From contig DAPQ01000032.1 in the NCBI GenBank assembly GCA_002502175.1, positions 1-29,730 of the forward strand: DNA of 29,730 nucleotides. Direction: 5' to 3'. The first letter of the stretch is position 1. Every line of letters starts with the position of its first letter. The stretch comes from Euryarchaeota archaeon UBA19. GTDB lineage: Archaea; Thermoplasmatota; Poseidoniia; Poseidoniales; Thalassarchaeaceae. Shown one piece after another: positions 1 to 7,689 of this stretch. Both the position numbers and the translations under genes were made by a program. The notes under the pieces are model-generated. The model was given only the letters and a program-made list of their open reading frames with translations. It made no database searches and was not told the DNA's origin.

Positions 1-2
1 AT

Positions 3-107
3 GGTGCGGACGGAGCTGATGGGGCCCAAGGACCGCAGGGGCCGCAGGGACCGGCTGGAGCTGATGGTGCGGACGGCGCTGATGGGGCCGACGGAGCTGA
101 TGGAACC
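3..107 (+). repeat. Collagen-like Gly-X-Y coding repeat
   Basis: Eleven complete Gly-X-Y triplets plus a final Gly-Thr are read in the frame of the partial gene. Seven triplets are GAD and the middle ones are GAQ, GPQ, GPQ and GPA. The DNA repeats a nine-base-like unit of the form GGTGCGGAC/GGAGCTGAT. The left end is cut by the window edge, so the full number of triplets is unknown. Confidence 0.9.
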
Positions 108-422
108 ATGCCTGTTGTGATGGAAATGACGGTGACAGTTTCATCCGGCAAGTATTTCATCGACGGTATACAGCAAGGAACCATTACTCTTTACAGGGGC
201 TTTACTTACAACTTCGACCTCTCATCAGTACCATCTTCCCACCCCTTCAAGCTCGGTACCAGTGCCAACGGCAATCAATACACATCGGGAGTCAGCACTA
301 GTGGAAACGTCATGTCTTTCACCGTGCCCTTGGACGCCCCCAACACCCTGTATTATTACTGCCAGAACCATTCGAACATGGGCGGAACGATAACTATCAA
401 CTCACTCGGAAGTGTCTCCTAA
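3..422 (+). CDS. Collagen-like / cupredoxin-like protein, 5' truncated
   Basis: The reading frame is open to the left edge, so the N-terminus is missing; 139 residues remain. The first 35 are Gly-X-Y triplets (mostly GAD, with GPQ and GPA), and the rest is a compact beta-rich domain of about 100 residues. That domain has a His in a SHPFKL context and a C-terminal YYYCQNHSNMGG segment. This order of His, Cys, His and Met matches the ligand set of type 1 copper cupredoxins. Similar domains occur in secreted proteins and in marine phage structural proteins (known of the family). The triplets suggest a trimeric stalk carrying the domain. Copper binding is inference. Base and codon use resemble the next two genes rather than the rest of the window. 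Confidence 0.7.
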   Translation, partial: GADGADGAQGPQGPQGPAGADGADGADGADGADGTMPVVMEMTVTVSSGKYFIDGIQQGTITLYRGFTYNFDLSSVPSSHPFKLGTSANGNQYTSGVSTSGNVMSFTVPLDAPNTLYYYCQNHSNMGGTITINSLGSVS

Positions 423-457
423 TCGTGAAGTTGTAGTGACAAATAACAAAAATACCA

Positions 458-865
458 TTGCCGTCGTTAAGGTACCTGAGCAGGAAGTACTTCGTGAAAT
501 TTGTATCAGAGCCGAAGAATGACACACTCAAAACGATAGTCGGCGTTGCATGTGCCTCCAAAGCGATAGAGGAGGGGCATGATGTCAGCGTCTTCTTCGC
601 GGCAGCTGGTACTAGGCTCCTCGATCCGTCTTACATTGACGAACTGAACAAGGAGATGGGGCCAGACTTAACGGTGGTCTCCCAGATGATGGCTACAATA
701 ACCGAAAATGCCACTCTCTACTGCTCGTTTGCCTCAGTGAAGGCCACGCTTGGACACATTGAGGGAGATGGTGCCCTGATAGTGCCCGATGACAAGATCA
801 AATGGAGTGGTCCTCCGGGAGTCATAGAGCTAAGCTCGGCCTCAGAGGTACAGCTGGTATATTAG
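458..865 (+). CDS. DsrE/DsrF-like small protein
   Basis: A protein of about 135 residues. From residue 12 it shows the DsrE-type layout: a first beta strand (YFVKFVSEP), a helix with an alanine-rich stretch (GVACASKAIEEGHDV), a second strand (VSVFFAAAGTRLL), and a final strand after GDGALIVPDD. Proteins of this fold take part in sulfur relay or bind small ligands, but the conserved active cysteine of DsrE/TusD cannot be placed with certainty here (a Cys is present in LYCSF). The only long start is TTG 458; GTG 494 would also keep the fold and may be the true start. The gene lies 22 bases before the pdxH frame on the same strand and shares its AGG- and ATA-rich codon use. Specific function is unknown. 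Confidence 0.65.
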   Translation: MPSLRYLSRKYFVKFVSEPKNDTLKTIVGVACASKAIEEGHDVSVFFAAAGTRLLDPSYIDELNKEMGPDLTVVSQMMATITENATLYCSFASVKATLGHIEGDGALIVPDDKIKWSGPPGVIELSSASEVQLVY

Positions 866-902
866 ACACGGATAGAAATACCGAGTCTTGCCTAGTACTT
901 TC

Positions 903-1532
903 ATGAGAGACGTCAGGCGAGACTACGGACATGGCGTCCCAATCGAGATAGACAATCAAAACAAGCCCCTGGAGCTTCTCTCGAAATGGGTCCAGGACGC
1001 CATAGACGCCGGCGTTACAGAGCCCAACGCGATGAACATCGCTACTGTTGATATGAGAGGGAATCCTAGAAACAGGATGGTCCTCTTAAAGCACCTAGAG
1101 GGGGACTACATCGGCTTCTTCACTAACCTAGAGAGCAATAAGTCCATCGAAATCAAGGGCCATTCCACGGTCTCAGCTACAATATGGTGGCCAGAGATGG
1201 AGAGGCAGGTGAGAATCGAGGGTGTAGCGAATCAGATGGATAGAGGCCTCGTTGAGGACTACCACTCCTCACGCCCGAGGAAGAGCAGAGTGGCAGCTTG
1301 GGCATCCGATCAAAGCAGGCCACTGGGCTCAAGGGAGGAGCTCGAGGAGAGGTTCAAGCAGTACGACTCAGAGTTCGATGGCCATAAGATTCCCTTACCG
1401 CCTTTCTGGGGCGGTTATACGATACGAGCAGACAGGGTTGAGTACTGGGAAGGAAGGCCCAGCAGGATGCATGATAGGGTAGTGCTAACTAGGAAGAGTG
1501 AGGGGTGGGATATAGTTAGGCTATATCCATAA
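903..1532 (+). CDS. pdxH: Pyridoxamine/pyridoxine 5'-phosphate oxidase (PdxH type)
   Basis: A 209-residue FMN-dependent oxidase that would convert pyridoxamine or pyridoxine 5'-phosphate to pyridoxal 5'-phosphate in the cytoplasm. It carries the family landmarks in order: an N-terminal RRDYG helix, ATVDMRGNPRNRMVLLKHL and FFTNLESNKS (FMN phosphate region), a central WWPEMERQVRIEG strand pair, SRPRKSRVAAWASDQS, and the C-terminal VEYWEGRPSRMHDR and RLYP. Length is close to E. coli PdxH (218 aa). ATG 903 is preferred to TTG 888 because it begins at the conserved MRDVRRDYG. Nineteen of its 22 arginines use AGA or AGG, far from the pattern of the next gene. Most archaea make PLP with PdxS/PdxT, so this may be a salvage enzyme, probably transferred. 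Confidence 0.88.
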   Translation: MRDVRRDYGHGVPIEIDNQNKPLELLSKWVQDAIDAGVTEPNAMNIATVDMRGNPRNRMVLLKHLEGDYIGFFTNLESNKSIEIKGHSTVSATIWWPEMERQVRIEGVANQMDRGLVEDYHSSRPRKSRVAAWASDQSRPLGSREELEERFKQYDSEFDGHKIPLPPFWGGYTIRADRVEYWEGRPSRMHDRVVLTRKSEGWDIVRLYP

Positions 1533-1558
1533 TTTTCACTAAATAATCCGTTCCATAT

Positions 1559-1585
1559 GATTCAAAATTTTCAATTTTCTTTCCT
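1559..1585 (+). terminator. Possible T-rich terminator between convergent genes
   Basis: A run rich in T (three short T tracts within 27 bases) follows the pdxH stop by about 27 bases and overlaps the end of the convergent metalloprotease gene. Archaeal polymerases stop at oligo-T stretches in the non-template strand without needing a hairpin, so it could terminate the rightward unit. No hairpin is seen. Weak evidence. Confidence 0.3.
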
Positions 1586-3145
1586 AGATTTTCTCACGAA
1601 ATATGCGAATATTGCGAGTAGTGCAACTGCCCAACCAGGAATAATTAGGAGAATTGCAATTATTGTAGCAATCATCTCAATGACTGGTGTTGAGTTGCCT
1701 TCAGTGTGTTCGTTATCTAATTCCTCAAGAGTTTCCTCTTCTCCTGAAGGGTCAGTTTGTTCTGGCCAGCCATCACATAGGGAAGTTCCCAAGCAATGGT
1801 TTCGTAGAAGGAGACGGGTTGGTGTGTTAGCTCCAAACCTCATCTTGTCTATCTGTTCACTTGACAAGCCATTACGAGAGGATACATTGTCATAATCGGG
1901 AGTAATGTAACTCATCAAATTGGAAGATGTTCCATTCTCGAAAAAAATGACATCTTGTATTGTTGAATCATTGTAGTCAAAAACTTGCATTGGTTCATGA
2001 TAGCGACATTGACCTTGTTGTTCCAAATCATTCCAAATGCAGTTATTGCCCCACCATTCAGGGGCTTGATCATCTAGGACATAGTTGCGTTGGAAATTCT
2101 TGCGATAAATCGTTTCTCCAGCTTCGCCGGCGGCTATGAATTCTGCAAGATTGTCAAAATCCTGATGATCGCCATGATAGGTTAATCTCCACACTGACCA
2201 TACCAAAGACTCTGGGATTAGCTGATTGAATTCCTCTACCTCCTGTTCGGTTGCAGAGTATGGGATCCATTGTTCTCCAAATGGCTGAGAGTAATCTTCC
2301 CCAACTGCACGACGGAGAGCATCTCCACCGAATGCCATCCTACTCCATAGGTTGTTGAAATCGAACTCTGCTTCGGGGGTATTGAATCCTAAGACATGGG
2401 TATGGCTGAGGCCAAAGTAGTGACCCATTTCGTGCGGTAATGTGGTTAGTGCACCACTGCTGAGCAAATTTGTGTTTAACTCGACCGCTCCACCATCGGC
2501 AGATTGGAATTCATCATTAGGACCTCCGCTCTTTCCTCCGGCGTCTAAATTTGGTCTAATGACCACGGTGATATCCTCTGAACGTGCCCTTGATGCAAGA
2601 CGAAATGCGCCTGCTGTATTGAATTCTTCATCTAGTGTTAATTCATCTAGAGACCGTTGTGAAACGTGCCTTTCCGCCAACTGTTCCTTGAGATCAATTA
2701 GTGCTTGTTGCTCTTCATCAGACAGTCCTAGCTGAGCTCGAAGGTCGGGTAAAATTTCGCGTAAAGTCCACTTTTGATGATAATCATTGGATTCTGCTAT
2801 GGCATCTTCAATGACAACCTGTTCACTAGTTTGAAAGCGAAAATTCCATTTTGAAAATACAGCATTTAGATTGGTGAGTTGGATGTCTACCCAGTCATTA
2901 GGAATCTTATCCTGTGATACATTTAGGAACACCCAACGGATTCCATAAAGTCTCTTTTCTGGAGCAATTGAATGATGTTCATTACAGAATTCATACATTT
3001 CCTCTGAAATCTGATCCTCACTACTCGCCCAGCAATCGACCCAAGTAGGGGTTGGATTCTCTACTTGTGCTGAACTAATCGGTAACATCATCGATAGGAA
3101 AAACAGGCAGACAAGAAAGAAACCGGTTAGAGCTCGTCGCCTCAT
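1571..3145 (-). CDS. Surface-anchored zinc metalloprotease (metzincin-like)
   Basis: A 524-residue protein with an N-terminal signal peptide (about residues 1-26, RRR followed by a hydrophobic core ending SSAQ) and a C-terminal membrane helix (about 488-515) followed by the basic tail RKSRKEN, so the catalytic part should face outside. The zinc site is HEMGHYFGLSH at residues 238-248, a full HEXXHXXGXXH metzincin motif. A likely Met-turn is SNLMSY (Met411). The approximately 170-residue spacing between zinc site and Met-turn is long and holds an insert with a Cys pair. Pappalysin-type (M43) enzymes are the nearest match I can name, with modest certainty. It likely degrades external proteins. 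It ends the leftward block that also encodes a lipoprotein and a giant surface protein. Confidence 0.82.
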   Translation of the reverse strand: MRRRALTGFFLVCLFFLSMMLPISSAQVENPTPTWVDCWASSEDQISEEMYEFCNEHHSIAPEKRLYGIRWVFLNVSQDKIPNDWVDIQLTNLNAVFSKWNFRFQTSEQVVIEDAIAESNDYHQKWTLREILPDLRAQLGLSDEEQQALIDLKEQLAERHVSQRSLDELTLDEEFNTAGAFRLASRARSEDITVVIRPNLDAGGKSGGPNDEFQSADGGAVELNTNLLSSGALTTLPHEMGHYFGLSHTHVLGFNTPEAEFDFNNLWSRMAFGGDALRRAVGEDYSQPFGEQWIPYSATEQEVEEFNQLIPESLVWSVWRLTYHGDHQDFDNLAEFIAAGEAGETIYRKNFQRNYVLDDQAPEWWGNNCIWNDLEQQGQCRYHEPMQVFDYNDSTIQDVIFFENGTSSNLMSYITPDYDNVSSRNGLSSEQIDKMRFGANTPTRLLLRNHCLGTSLCDGWPEQTDPSGEEETLEELDNEHTEGNSTPVIEMIATIIAILLIIPGWAVALLAIFAYFVRKSRKEN

Positions 3146-3249
3146 ACCATTAGATGGATGCGGGACTATCTTGAAAATTGTGTTGATTCATTGACCGCAT
3201 AGTATGGAATCTCCGATGTCTGCACTACAGATATCATGCATTTCTGGGA

Positions 3250-4179
3250 TTATATGGTATACCTTCTTTCTTGCAAATCGTTTTGATATTCTCTACCTAA
3301 ATCCGAGCCTTTTTCTGCAATCCACTCACTAAATCTGATTTCTCCTAACGGCTCTTCTTCTGATGCTACCAAACCGTTCATCAATCCACGAATCTCTGCT
3401 CTGGTAATGACTCTGTCACGCAGGAAGATTCCCATCATTTTCCCCGCTAACCAACCAACGATTGGAGGAATTGGAATAATCAATCTCTTCACTCCCATAC
3501 TCTTTCCTATCAAGGATACAAATTCCCTGTAGGTAAATCTCTCAGGGCCGGCAATATCTCGAGTGATGTTTTCATCACTTGCTCCAAGTTCAATCGACAC
3601 CCTTGCTACATCACGAATATGCACTGGCTGGATTGGATACTTGCCAAAACCAAATACCCCGAATATTGGGAATTTTCTCATTATCCAAGCGATATTATTG
3701 ATCAGAACATTTCGGCCACCGCCAAAGAATACCGTTGGTCTAACGATGGCGTAGGATTGCCCGGATTCCCTGAGCAATCTCTCGGTCTCAACCTTACCTA
3801 CAAAGTAAGTCCAACCTGGGGCTTGGTCGGGTTTTGCAACACTGAAATGGACTACTCTCCTAACTCCTGCTTCGCTAGCAGCATCAAACAATTGCTTGCA
3901 ATTTTCAACAGCGATTCCATGGTCAAAATTCCGCTGATTATCGTTGTACCGAACCCAATATGTGTTATAGAGTACATCTGCACCTTTCAAAGATTCAACC
4001 AATGATTCATAATCATCGAAATTCAATGGGTGAACCTCAACTGCACCATCGAATGGGTCATCTCGGGCGGCAGCATTGGTAAGGGTACGAACCTGTTTTC
4101 CTTCAGACAGGAGTTGCTTTGCTATCCATCTGCCACTATAACCGAAGGCGCCGGTTACTACGTGCAGTTCAGAAGACAT
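3250..4179 (-). CDS. NAD(P)-binding epimerase/NmrA-like protein (atypical SDR)
   Basis: A 309-residue cytoplasmic protein with an N-terminal Rossmann fold: TGAFGYSG at residues 9-16 is the TGXXGXXG dinucleotide motif of extended SDR proteins, followed by the strand-end GADVLYNTYWV and RVVHFSVAKPD. A YFVGK pentapeptide fits the YXXXK catalytic pair. IVRPTVFFGGG and the later PIQPVHIRDVA are typical of the NDUFA9/NmrA-like epimerase group, some of which act as redox sensors or complex I accessory subunits rather than sugar enzymes. The C-terminal part (IIPIPPIVGWLAGKMMGIFL) is hydrophobic and may touch the membrane. The substrate cannot be told from sequence. It lies between two secreted-protein genes on the same strand, with gaps of 104 and 26 bases. 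Confidence 0.8.
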   Translation of the reverse strand: MSSELHVVTGAFGYSGRWIAKQLLSEGKQVRTLTNAAARDDPFDGAVEVHPLNFDDYESLVESLKGADVLYNTYWVRYNDNQRNFDHGIAVENCKQLFDAASEAGVRRVVHFSVAKPDQAPGWTYFVGKVETERLLRESGQSYAIVRPTVFFGGGRNVLINNIAWIMRKFPIFGVFGFGKYPIQPVHIRDVARVSIELGASDENITRDIAGPERFTYREFVSLIGKSMGVKRLIIPIPPIVGWLAGKMMGIFLRDRVITRAEIRGLMNGLVASEEEPLGEIRFSEWIAEKGSDLGREYQNDLQERRYTI

Positions 4180-4205
4180 TCTGTTTGCCCCAGCCCGCCT
4201 TTATC

Positions 4206-4976
4206 TCAAGGATTTGGTGGAGACTCAATTTCCTCATATAGAATTGATATCGATTGATCGATGTCTATGTAATCTTGGCCACTATCATAACTAATTCTTA
4301 GGTCATGAATTTCGTTTGTTATCCTGTGATGTACCTTCCAATTTGCGATTTCACCTTCGTCGACGGTTGTTGGACGAATCAAGCAGGCGTCCTCTGCCTC
4401 ATCGAAAAGACGCCAAGTGATTTCCACTTCTCTACCGCCTCCAACATTCTCGATTAATTCTGGATTTTCCACATTTGAGTCAATAATTATCATCAAAGGA
4501 TATGGTCCCCCATTCTTGGGTATGGAGTCTATTTCGAGGGGAGTTGGCTCATTCGTTGTATCTTCATTCCATTCGATATTGAGTTCGATTCTGACAACAA
4601 TTGTTAGGTTCTCTCTTGATTCCATCTCGTCGACTGCAAATACATCTAGATGGTAAATCCCGTGCTCGAAGAATTCTACCGAAACCGTTTGTGATGTTTC
4701 TGCGGCTACTAAAATTGGGCTTCGACCATCATTAGGATCTATTCCAAAACTAACTAACTCATGCTCTGAGCTTGTTGTTGAAAAATCGAAATCTAGGATG
4801 ATGTTCAATTTAGATTGTAAATCTCCATCAACGTATGTTTCAACAATCGTACCATTTGTAAATTCATAATTTACAGTTAATTCAATACCGTTATTTTCTT
4901 GCGAATTGGAGAGGCATCCAACAGTCGTAGACGACAGTAATAATACCGTCAATATCACAACTGGGTTGATGCGCAC
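4206..4976 (-). CDS. Secreted lipoprotein of unknown function
   Basis: A 256-residue protein starting with GTG. A short hydrophobic leader ends in TVGC with Cys21, a lipobox-like site, so the mature protein is probably lipid-anchored on the outer face of the membrane. The rest is rich in beta strand, acidic residues and Asn, with segments such as HGIYHLDVFAVDEM that resemble PKD/Ig-like extracellular domains. I see no catalytic motif. It lies 46 bases after the giant surface protein gene and 26 before the epimerase-like gene on the same strand, so it may be co-transcribed with them. Specific function is unknown; a partner role for the neighbouring surface protein is only a guess from position. 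Confidence 0.7.
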   Translation of the reverse strand: MRINPVVILTVLLLSSTTVGCLSNSQENNGIELTVNYEFTNGTIVETYVDGDLQSKLNIILDFDFSTTSSEHELVSFGIDPNDGRSPILVAAETSQTVSVEFFEHGIYHLDVFAVDEMESRENLTIVVRIELNIEWNEDTTNEPTPLEIDSIPKNGGPYPLMIIIDSNVENPELIENVGGGREVEITWRLFDEAEDACLIRPTTVDEGEIANWKVHHRITNEIHDLRISYDSGQDYIDIDQSISILYEEIESPPNP

Positions 4977-5022
4977 GATTGAATCAAATCGATTTCAGAT
5001 TTAACGGAAATGGTTTGCAGTT

Positions 5023-7623
5023 CTAATCTGAATCTTCCTCTACTTCTACTTCCATTACCTCATCAAGTGATGGAGGAGGAGGAATCTGAGGATTTGATTC
5101 AACTAGCGAAGATTCTTGCCTAGAGTAGGCAATTGCGCCTAGAATTAGCAAGAAAGCGAGAGCAAATGCAATTCCAATTCCACCTGAAAAGACTTCAGTT
5201 ATTCCTTGCTTATCCATTGCATCGCAGATTCCATCATTATCTGAATCAGTAGGCCAATCTCCACTATCCATTGAATCCGTGCCACAATTCTCTTCGTCTA
5301 TATCGCTCCAATCATCGCCATCTCTATCGGTATCTATTGAATCATCAATACCATCACCATCGGTGTCTAACCAACGATTAGCGTCGAGTGGGAAATCGTC
5401 TTCTGTATCCAGATAACCATCATTATCGTCATCTGTGTCCTCGGCTATTGAACCGGTTAATCCTGATTTGTGTTTGTCAGGGAGACCATCTCCATCTGTA
5501 TCCAGTCCCATCGCTGGGTCCAATGGCCAGGCATCGACGGTATCGTCGACTCCATCTCCGTCATCATCAACGTCTTCCTCTAACGAGGTAGGGCAATTTG
5601 GAATTACGAAAGAATCGGGGCGACCATCTCCGTCCGAATCAATGTAGGCGCATGCTTCGTTAGGGAAGTCGTCTTGATGATCTTTCCAATCATCATTGTC
5701 ATCGTCATCGTCCTGATTATCTCCTATTCCGTCCATATCATTGTCTACCCATTCTTCGGAATTGTTAGGAAACGCGTCTTCAACGTCAAGATAGCCATCA
5801 TCATCATCATCGTTGTCGAGATTATTGCAGATTTCATCGCCATCAGTATCGGTTGGCATAGAAGATGCATCTATTGGTGACTGAGAGCAAGCAATTTCTT
5901 CCGAATCTAGCCAACCGTCATTGTCGTCATCTAGGTCTTCCGTAATATCATTGCAGCCATCTGCGTCATTGTCGTTTGAGGCATCGCTTGTCCATCCTTC
6001 TTGGCCATCTGCACAGGAATCTTCTGAGTTGGAAACACCATCACGATCGTAATCAGAAATAATTACACGTATAGCACTGGCATTATTCACAGGCCCGAGA
6101 TTCTGTCCCGCCATAGAATGATAGCAGTCTGCATTATTTTCATCACTAGCGCAAACTTCCATAGATAATGCAACATCACCATGTGAATTGATTTCTACAG
6201 CATTGATGTGAGTATTACCTCTTGTGGATGACTGAACACCTCTAATCCATTCTCCGTTACCCTCGGTGTCGACCTTCATCGCCCATCCAATTCCATAAGA
6301 ACTACCTTGCCAAGTTTTACCTCCAATATTTAATTCACAAGGCTGAACCTGCCAACAAGCAGAACCTGCAATTACAATCTCCCCATTAGAGCCTACAGCT
6401 GCAGAATGAACCACTGTCCATGCAGTGTCTTCCGAATCCCACAATCCTTCCCATGTTTGAGATGTGTGATTCAGTATCGCCCACCAGGCATCCGAACCCC
6501 CAGGATTCGTTACAACAAGTTCTCCAGCGGTGAAGTTTGGGGAATAGTGATTTCCTCCAACTAGTATTCTATGATCATCCAATTCTACGGTTACCTGGAC
6601 CGAATCGAAACCACTTCCTCCAATTTGTTCATGCCATTGGTAGCTGCCATTTGCAGAATATTTCGCCACGAATCCATCTTCTCTTTCTATTACCTCTTGT
6701 GGATTGAACCTGAATGAGCAAGAGTCTAGCCAGGTAGCATCATGACAAACCGAGCCTGCAATTAGCACACCGCCATCTGAGGTTGCAACAATGCCCTTTT
6801 GGTTCAATGCGTAATAACTTCCCCACATATCATGATCATTGGTTGAGCTGCCTAGAGTTTTGACCCAATTTATCGCTCCATCGGAGGATAATTTGGTGAA
6901 GAAAATATCCGCAGCGCCTCTGGAAAGTGGACTATTTGCTGCTGCTGAATTTAGTCTACAACTTGAGGTGGTATCCATGCAGAAGGAGCCGAGGAGATAT
7001 ATCTCGCCATTTGGACCCTCATCTAAGCTGTGAATTATATCATTGCCAGCAGACCAAAATGCACGAGACCAAATTACATTGCCATCAGAGTCCATTCTGA
7101 AGACAAAAGCGTCCATATTATTTCCTGGTGCCTCCAATAGCATACCACCTCCTTGAAGATAACAATCATTGGAGAGCCAGCAAAATCCACCAGAGACCAA
7201 CAAATCGCCATTTTCTAGAGTGATTATTTCGTCTATTCTGTCTCCATAGCCACTATGGAATAGATGTGATTCAACACGTTCTCCTGACTTATCTAATACT
7301 GAGACGTAGCCAGGTGCGAAACTTATTGTCGATTCTGATCCTGATTCAGACGAAATTTCACATTCTACAGTTACACTAATCTCTGTATTTGCTCTACCAC
7401 ACAGAGTCCCTCCGAAGAAGAGGTTTCCTTGACCATCATATGCTAGAGCATTTATTGTATCATAATGGACGCTTGGATCGACGAGATGTAGTGGGCCAGA
7501 AACGTTCGCTTGTGTATCCATTTCGGATTCTAGAGTCGATAATTTCTCTGTTTCTTGAATCGCTGAAGAAAATGACATTAGCAATAGAATGCTCACTGAA
7601 AGTATGACGGATATCTTGCGCAT
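5023..7623 (-). CDS. Giant surface protein: propeller-like repeats plus TSP3-like calcium repeats
   Basis: An 866-residue protein with a signal peptide (about 1-21), a beta-rich region (about 40-515), an acidic repeat region (about 523-804), one C-terminal membrane helix (about 808-828) and an acidic cytoplasmic tail with IPPPPSL. The beta-rich part holds repeats of the type SSDGAINWVKTLGSS / SANGSYQWHEQIGGSG, each followed by a strand such as ILVGGNHY, resembling SBBP beta-propeller repeats. Its many cysteines occur in pairs (GSFCMDTTSSC, GSACWQVQPC), suggesting external disulfides. The acidic part is built of DTDGDGIDD / DDDNDGYLD units like thrombospondin type 3 repeats, so it should bind many calcium ions as a rigid stalk. 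It is probably a cell-surface adhesion or binding protein. The ligand is unknown. Confidence 0.85.
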   Translation of the reverse strand: MRKISVILSVSILLLMSFSSAIQETEKLSTLESEMDTQANVSGPLHLVDPSVHYDTINALAYDGQGNLFFGGTLCGRANTEISVTVECEISSESGSESTISFAPGYVSVLDKSGERVESHLFHSGYGDRIDEIITLENGDLLVSGGFCWLSNDCYLQGGGMLLEAPGNNMDAFVFRMDSDGNVIWSRAFWSAGNDIIHSLDEGPNGEIYLLGSFCMDTTSSCRLNSAAANSPLSRGAADIFFTKLSSDGAINWVKTLGSSTNDHDMWGSYYALNQKGIVATSDGGVLIAGSVCHDATWLDSCSFRFNPQEVIEREDGFVAKYSANGSYQWHEQIGGSGFDSVQVTVELDDHRILVGGNHYSPNFTAGELVVTNPGGSDAWWAILNHTSQTWEGLWDSEDTAWTVVHSAAVGSNGEIVIAGSACWQVQPCELNIGGKTWQGSSYGIGWAMKVDTEGNGEWIRGVQSSTRGNTHINAVEINSHGDVALSMEVCASDENNADCYHSMAGQNLGPVNNASAIRVIISDYDRDGVSNSEDSCADGQEGWTSDASNDNDADGCNDITEDLDDDNDGWLDSEEIACSQSPIDASSMPTDTDGDEICNNLDNDDDDDGYLDVEDAFPNNSEEWVDNDMDGIGDNQDDDDDNDDWKDHQDDFPNEACAYIDSDGDGRPDSFVIPNCPTSLEEDVDDDGDGVDDTVDAWPLDPAMGLDTDGDGLPDKHKSGLTGSIAEDTDDDNDGYLDTEDDFPLDANRWLDTDGDGIDDSIDTDRDGDDWSDIDEENCGTDSMDSGDWPTDSDNDGICDAMDKQGITEVFSGGIGIAFALAFLLILGAIAYSRQESSLVESNPQIPPPPSLDEVMEVEVEEDSD
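5210..6055 (-). repeat. Thrombospondin type 3-like Asp-rich repeats
   Basis: This stretch encodes about 280 residues of the giant surface protein in which DXDXDG loops recur roughly every 12 to 25 residues, often followed by a WPLD or FPLD/FPNN spacer. The DNA has matching low complexity, including a CAT run near 5792-5810. Loops of this type bind calcium in thrombospondin and bacterial OmpA-like proteins. Several units carry a Cys pair (NEACAY, IPNCPT). Confidence 0.85.
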
Positions 7624-7644
7624 GTTGTGAAAGAGATTCTCTCG

Positions 7645-7655
7645 TATTTTATTTT
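7645..7655 (-). promoter_or_regulatory. TATA-like box for the giant surface protein gene
   Basis: On the minus strand the segment reads AAAATAAAATA. Its centre lies about 27 bases before the ATG at 7623, the usual distance between an archaeal TATA box and the transcription start. Transcription would thus begin at or next to the start codon, giving a leaderless mRNA, which fits the absence of a Shine-Dalgarno sequence before this ATG. Confidence 0.55.
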
Positions 7656-7689
7656 CTCCAAAGTCGATTCACATTCAATTGAACATAAA

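Noticed and set aside
3..107. Direct repeats at the left edge as a mobile element or CRISPR remnant
   Set aside because: The repeats are in frame, encode Gly-X-Y triplets, and have no spacers.
1557..1895. A 112-codon plus-strand frame over the metalloprotease C-terminus
   Set aside because: It is antisense to a clear protease membrane anchor and has no independent features.
5388..5880. Several His-, Ser- or Ile-rich plus-strand frames in the acidic repeat region
   Set aside because: They come from the low-complexity GAT/GAC repeats read on the opposite strand.
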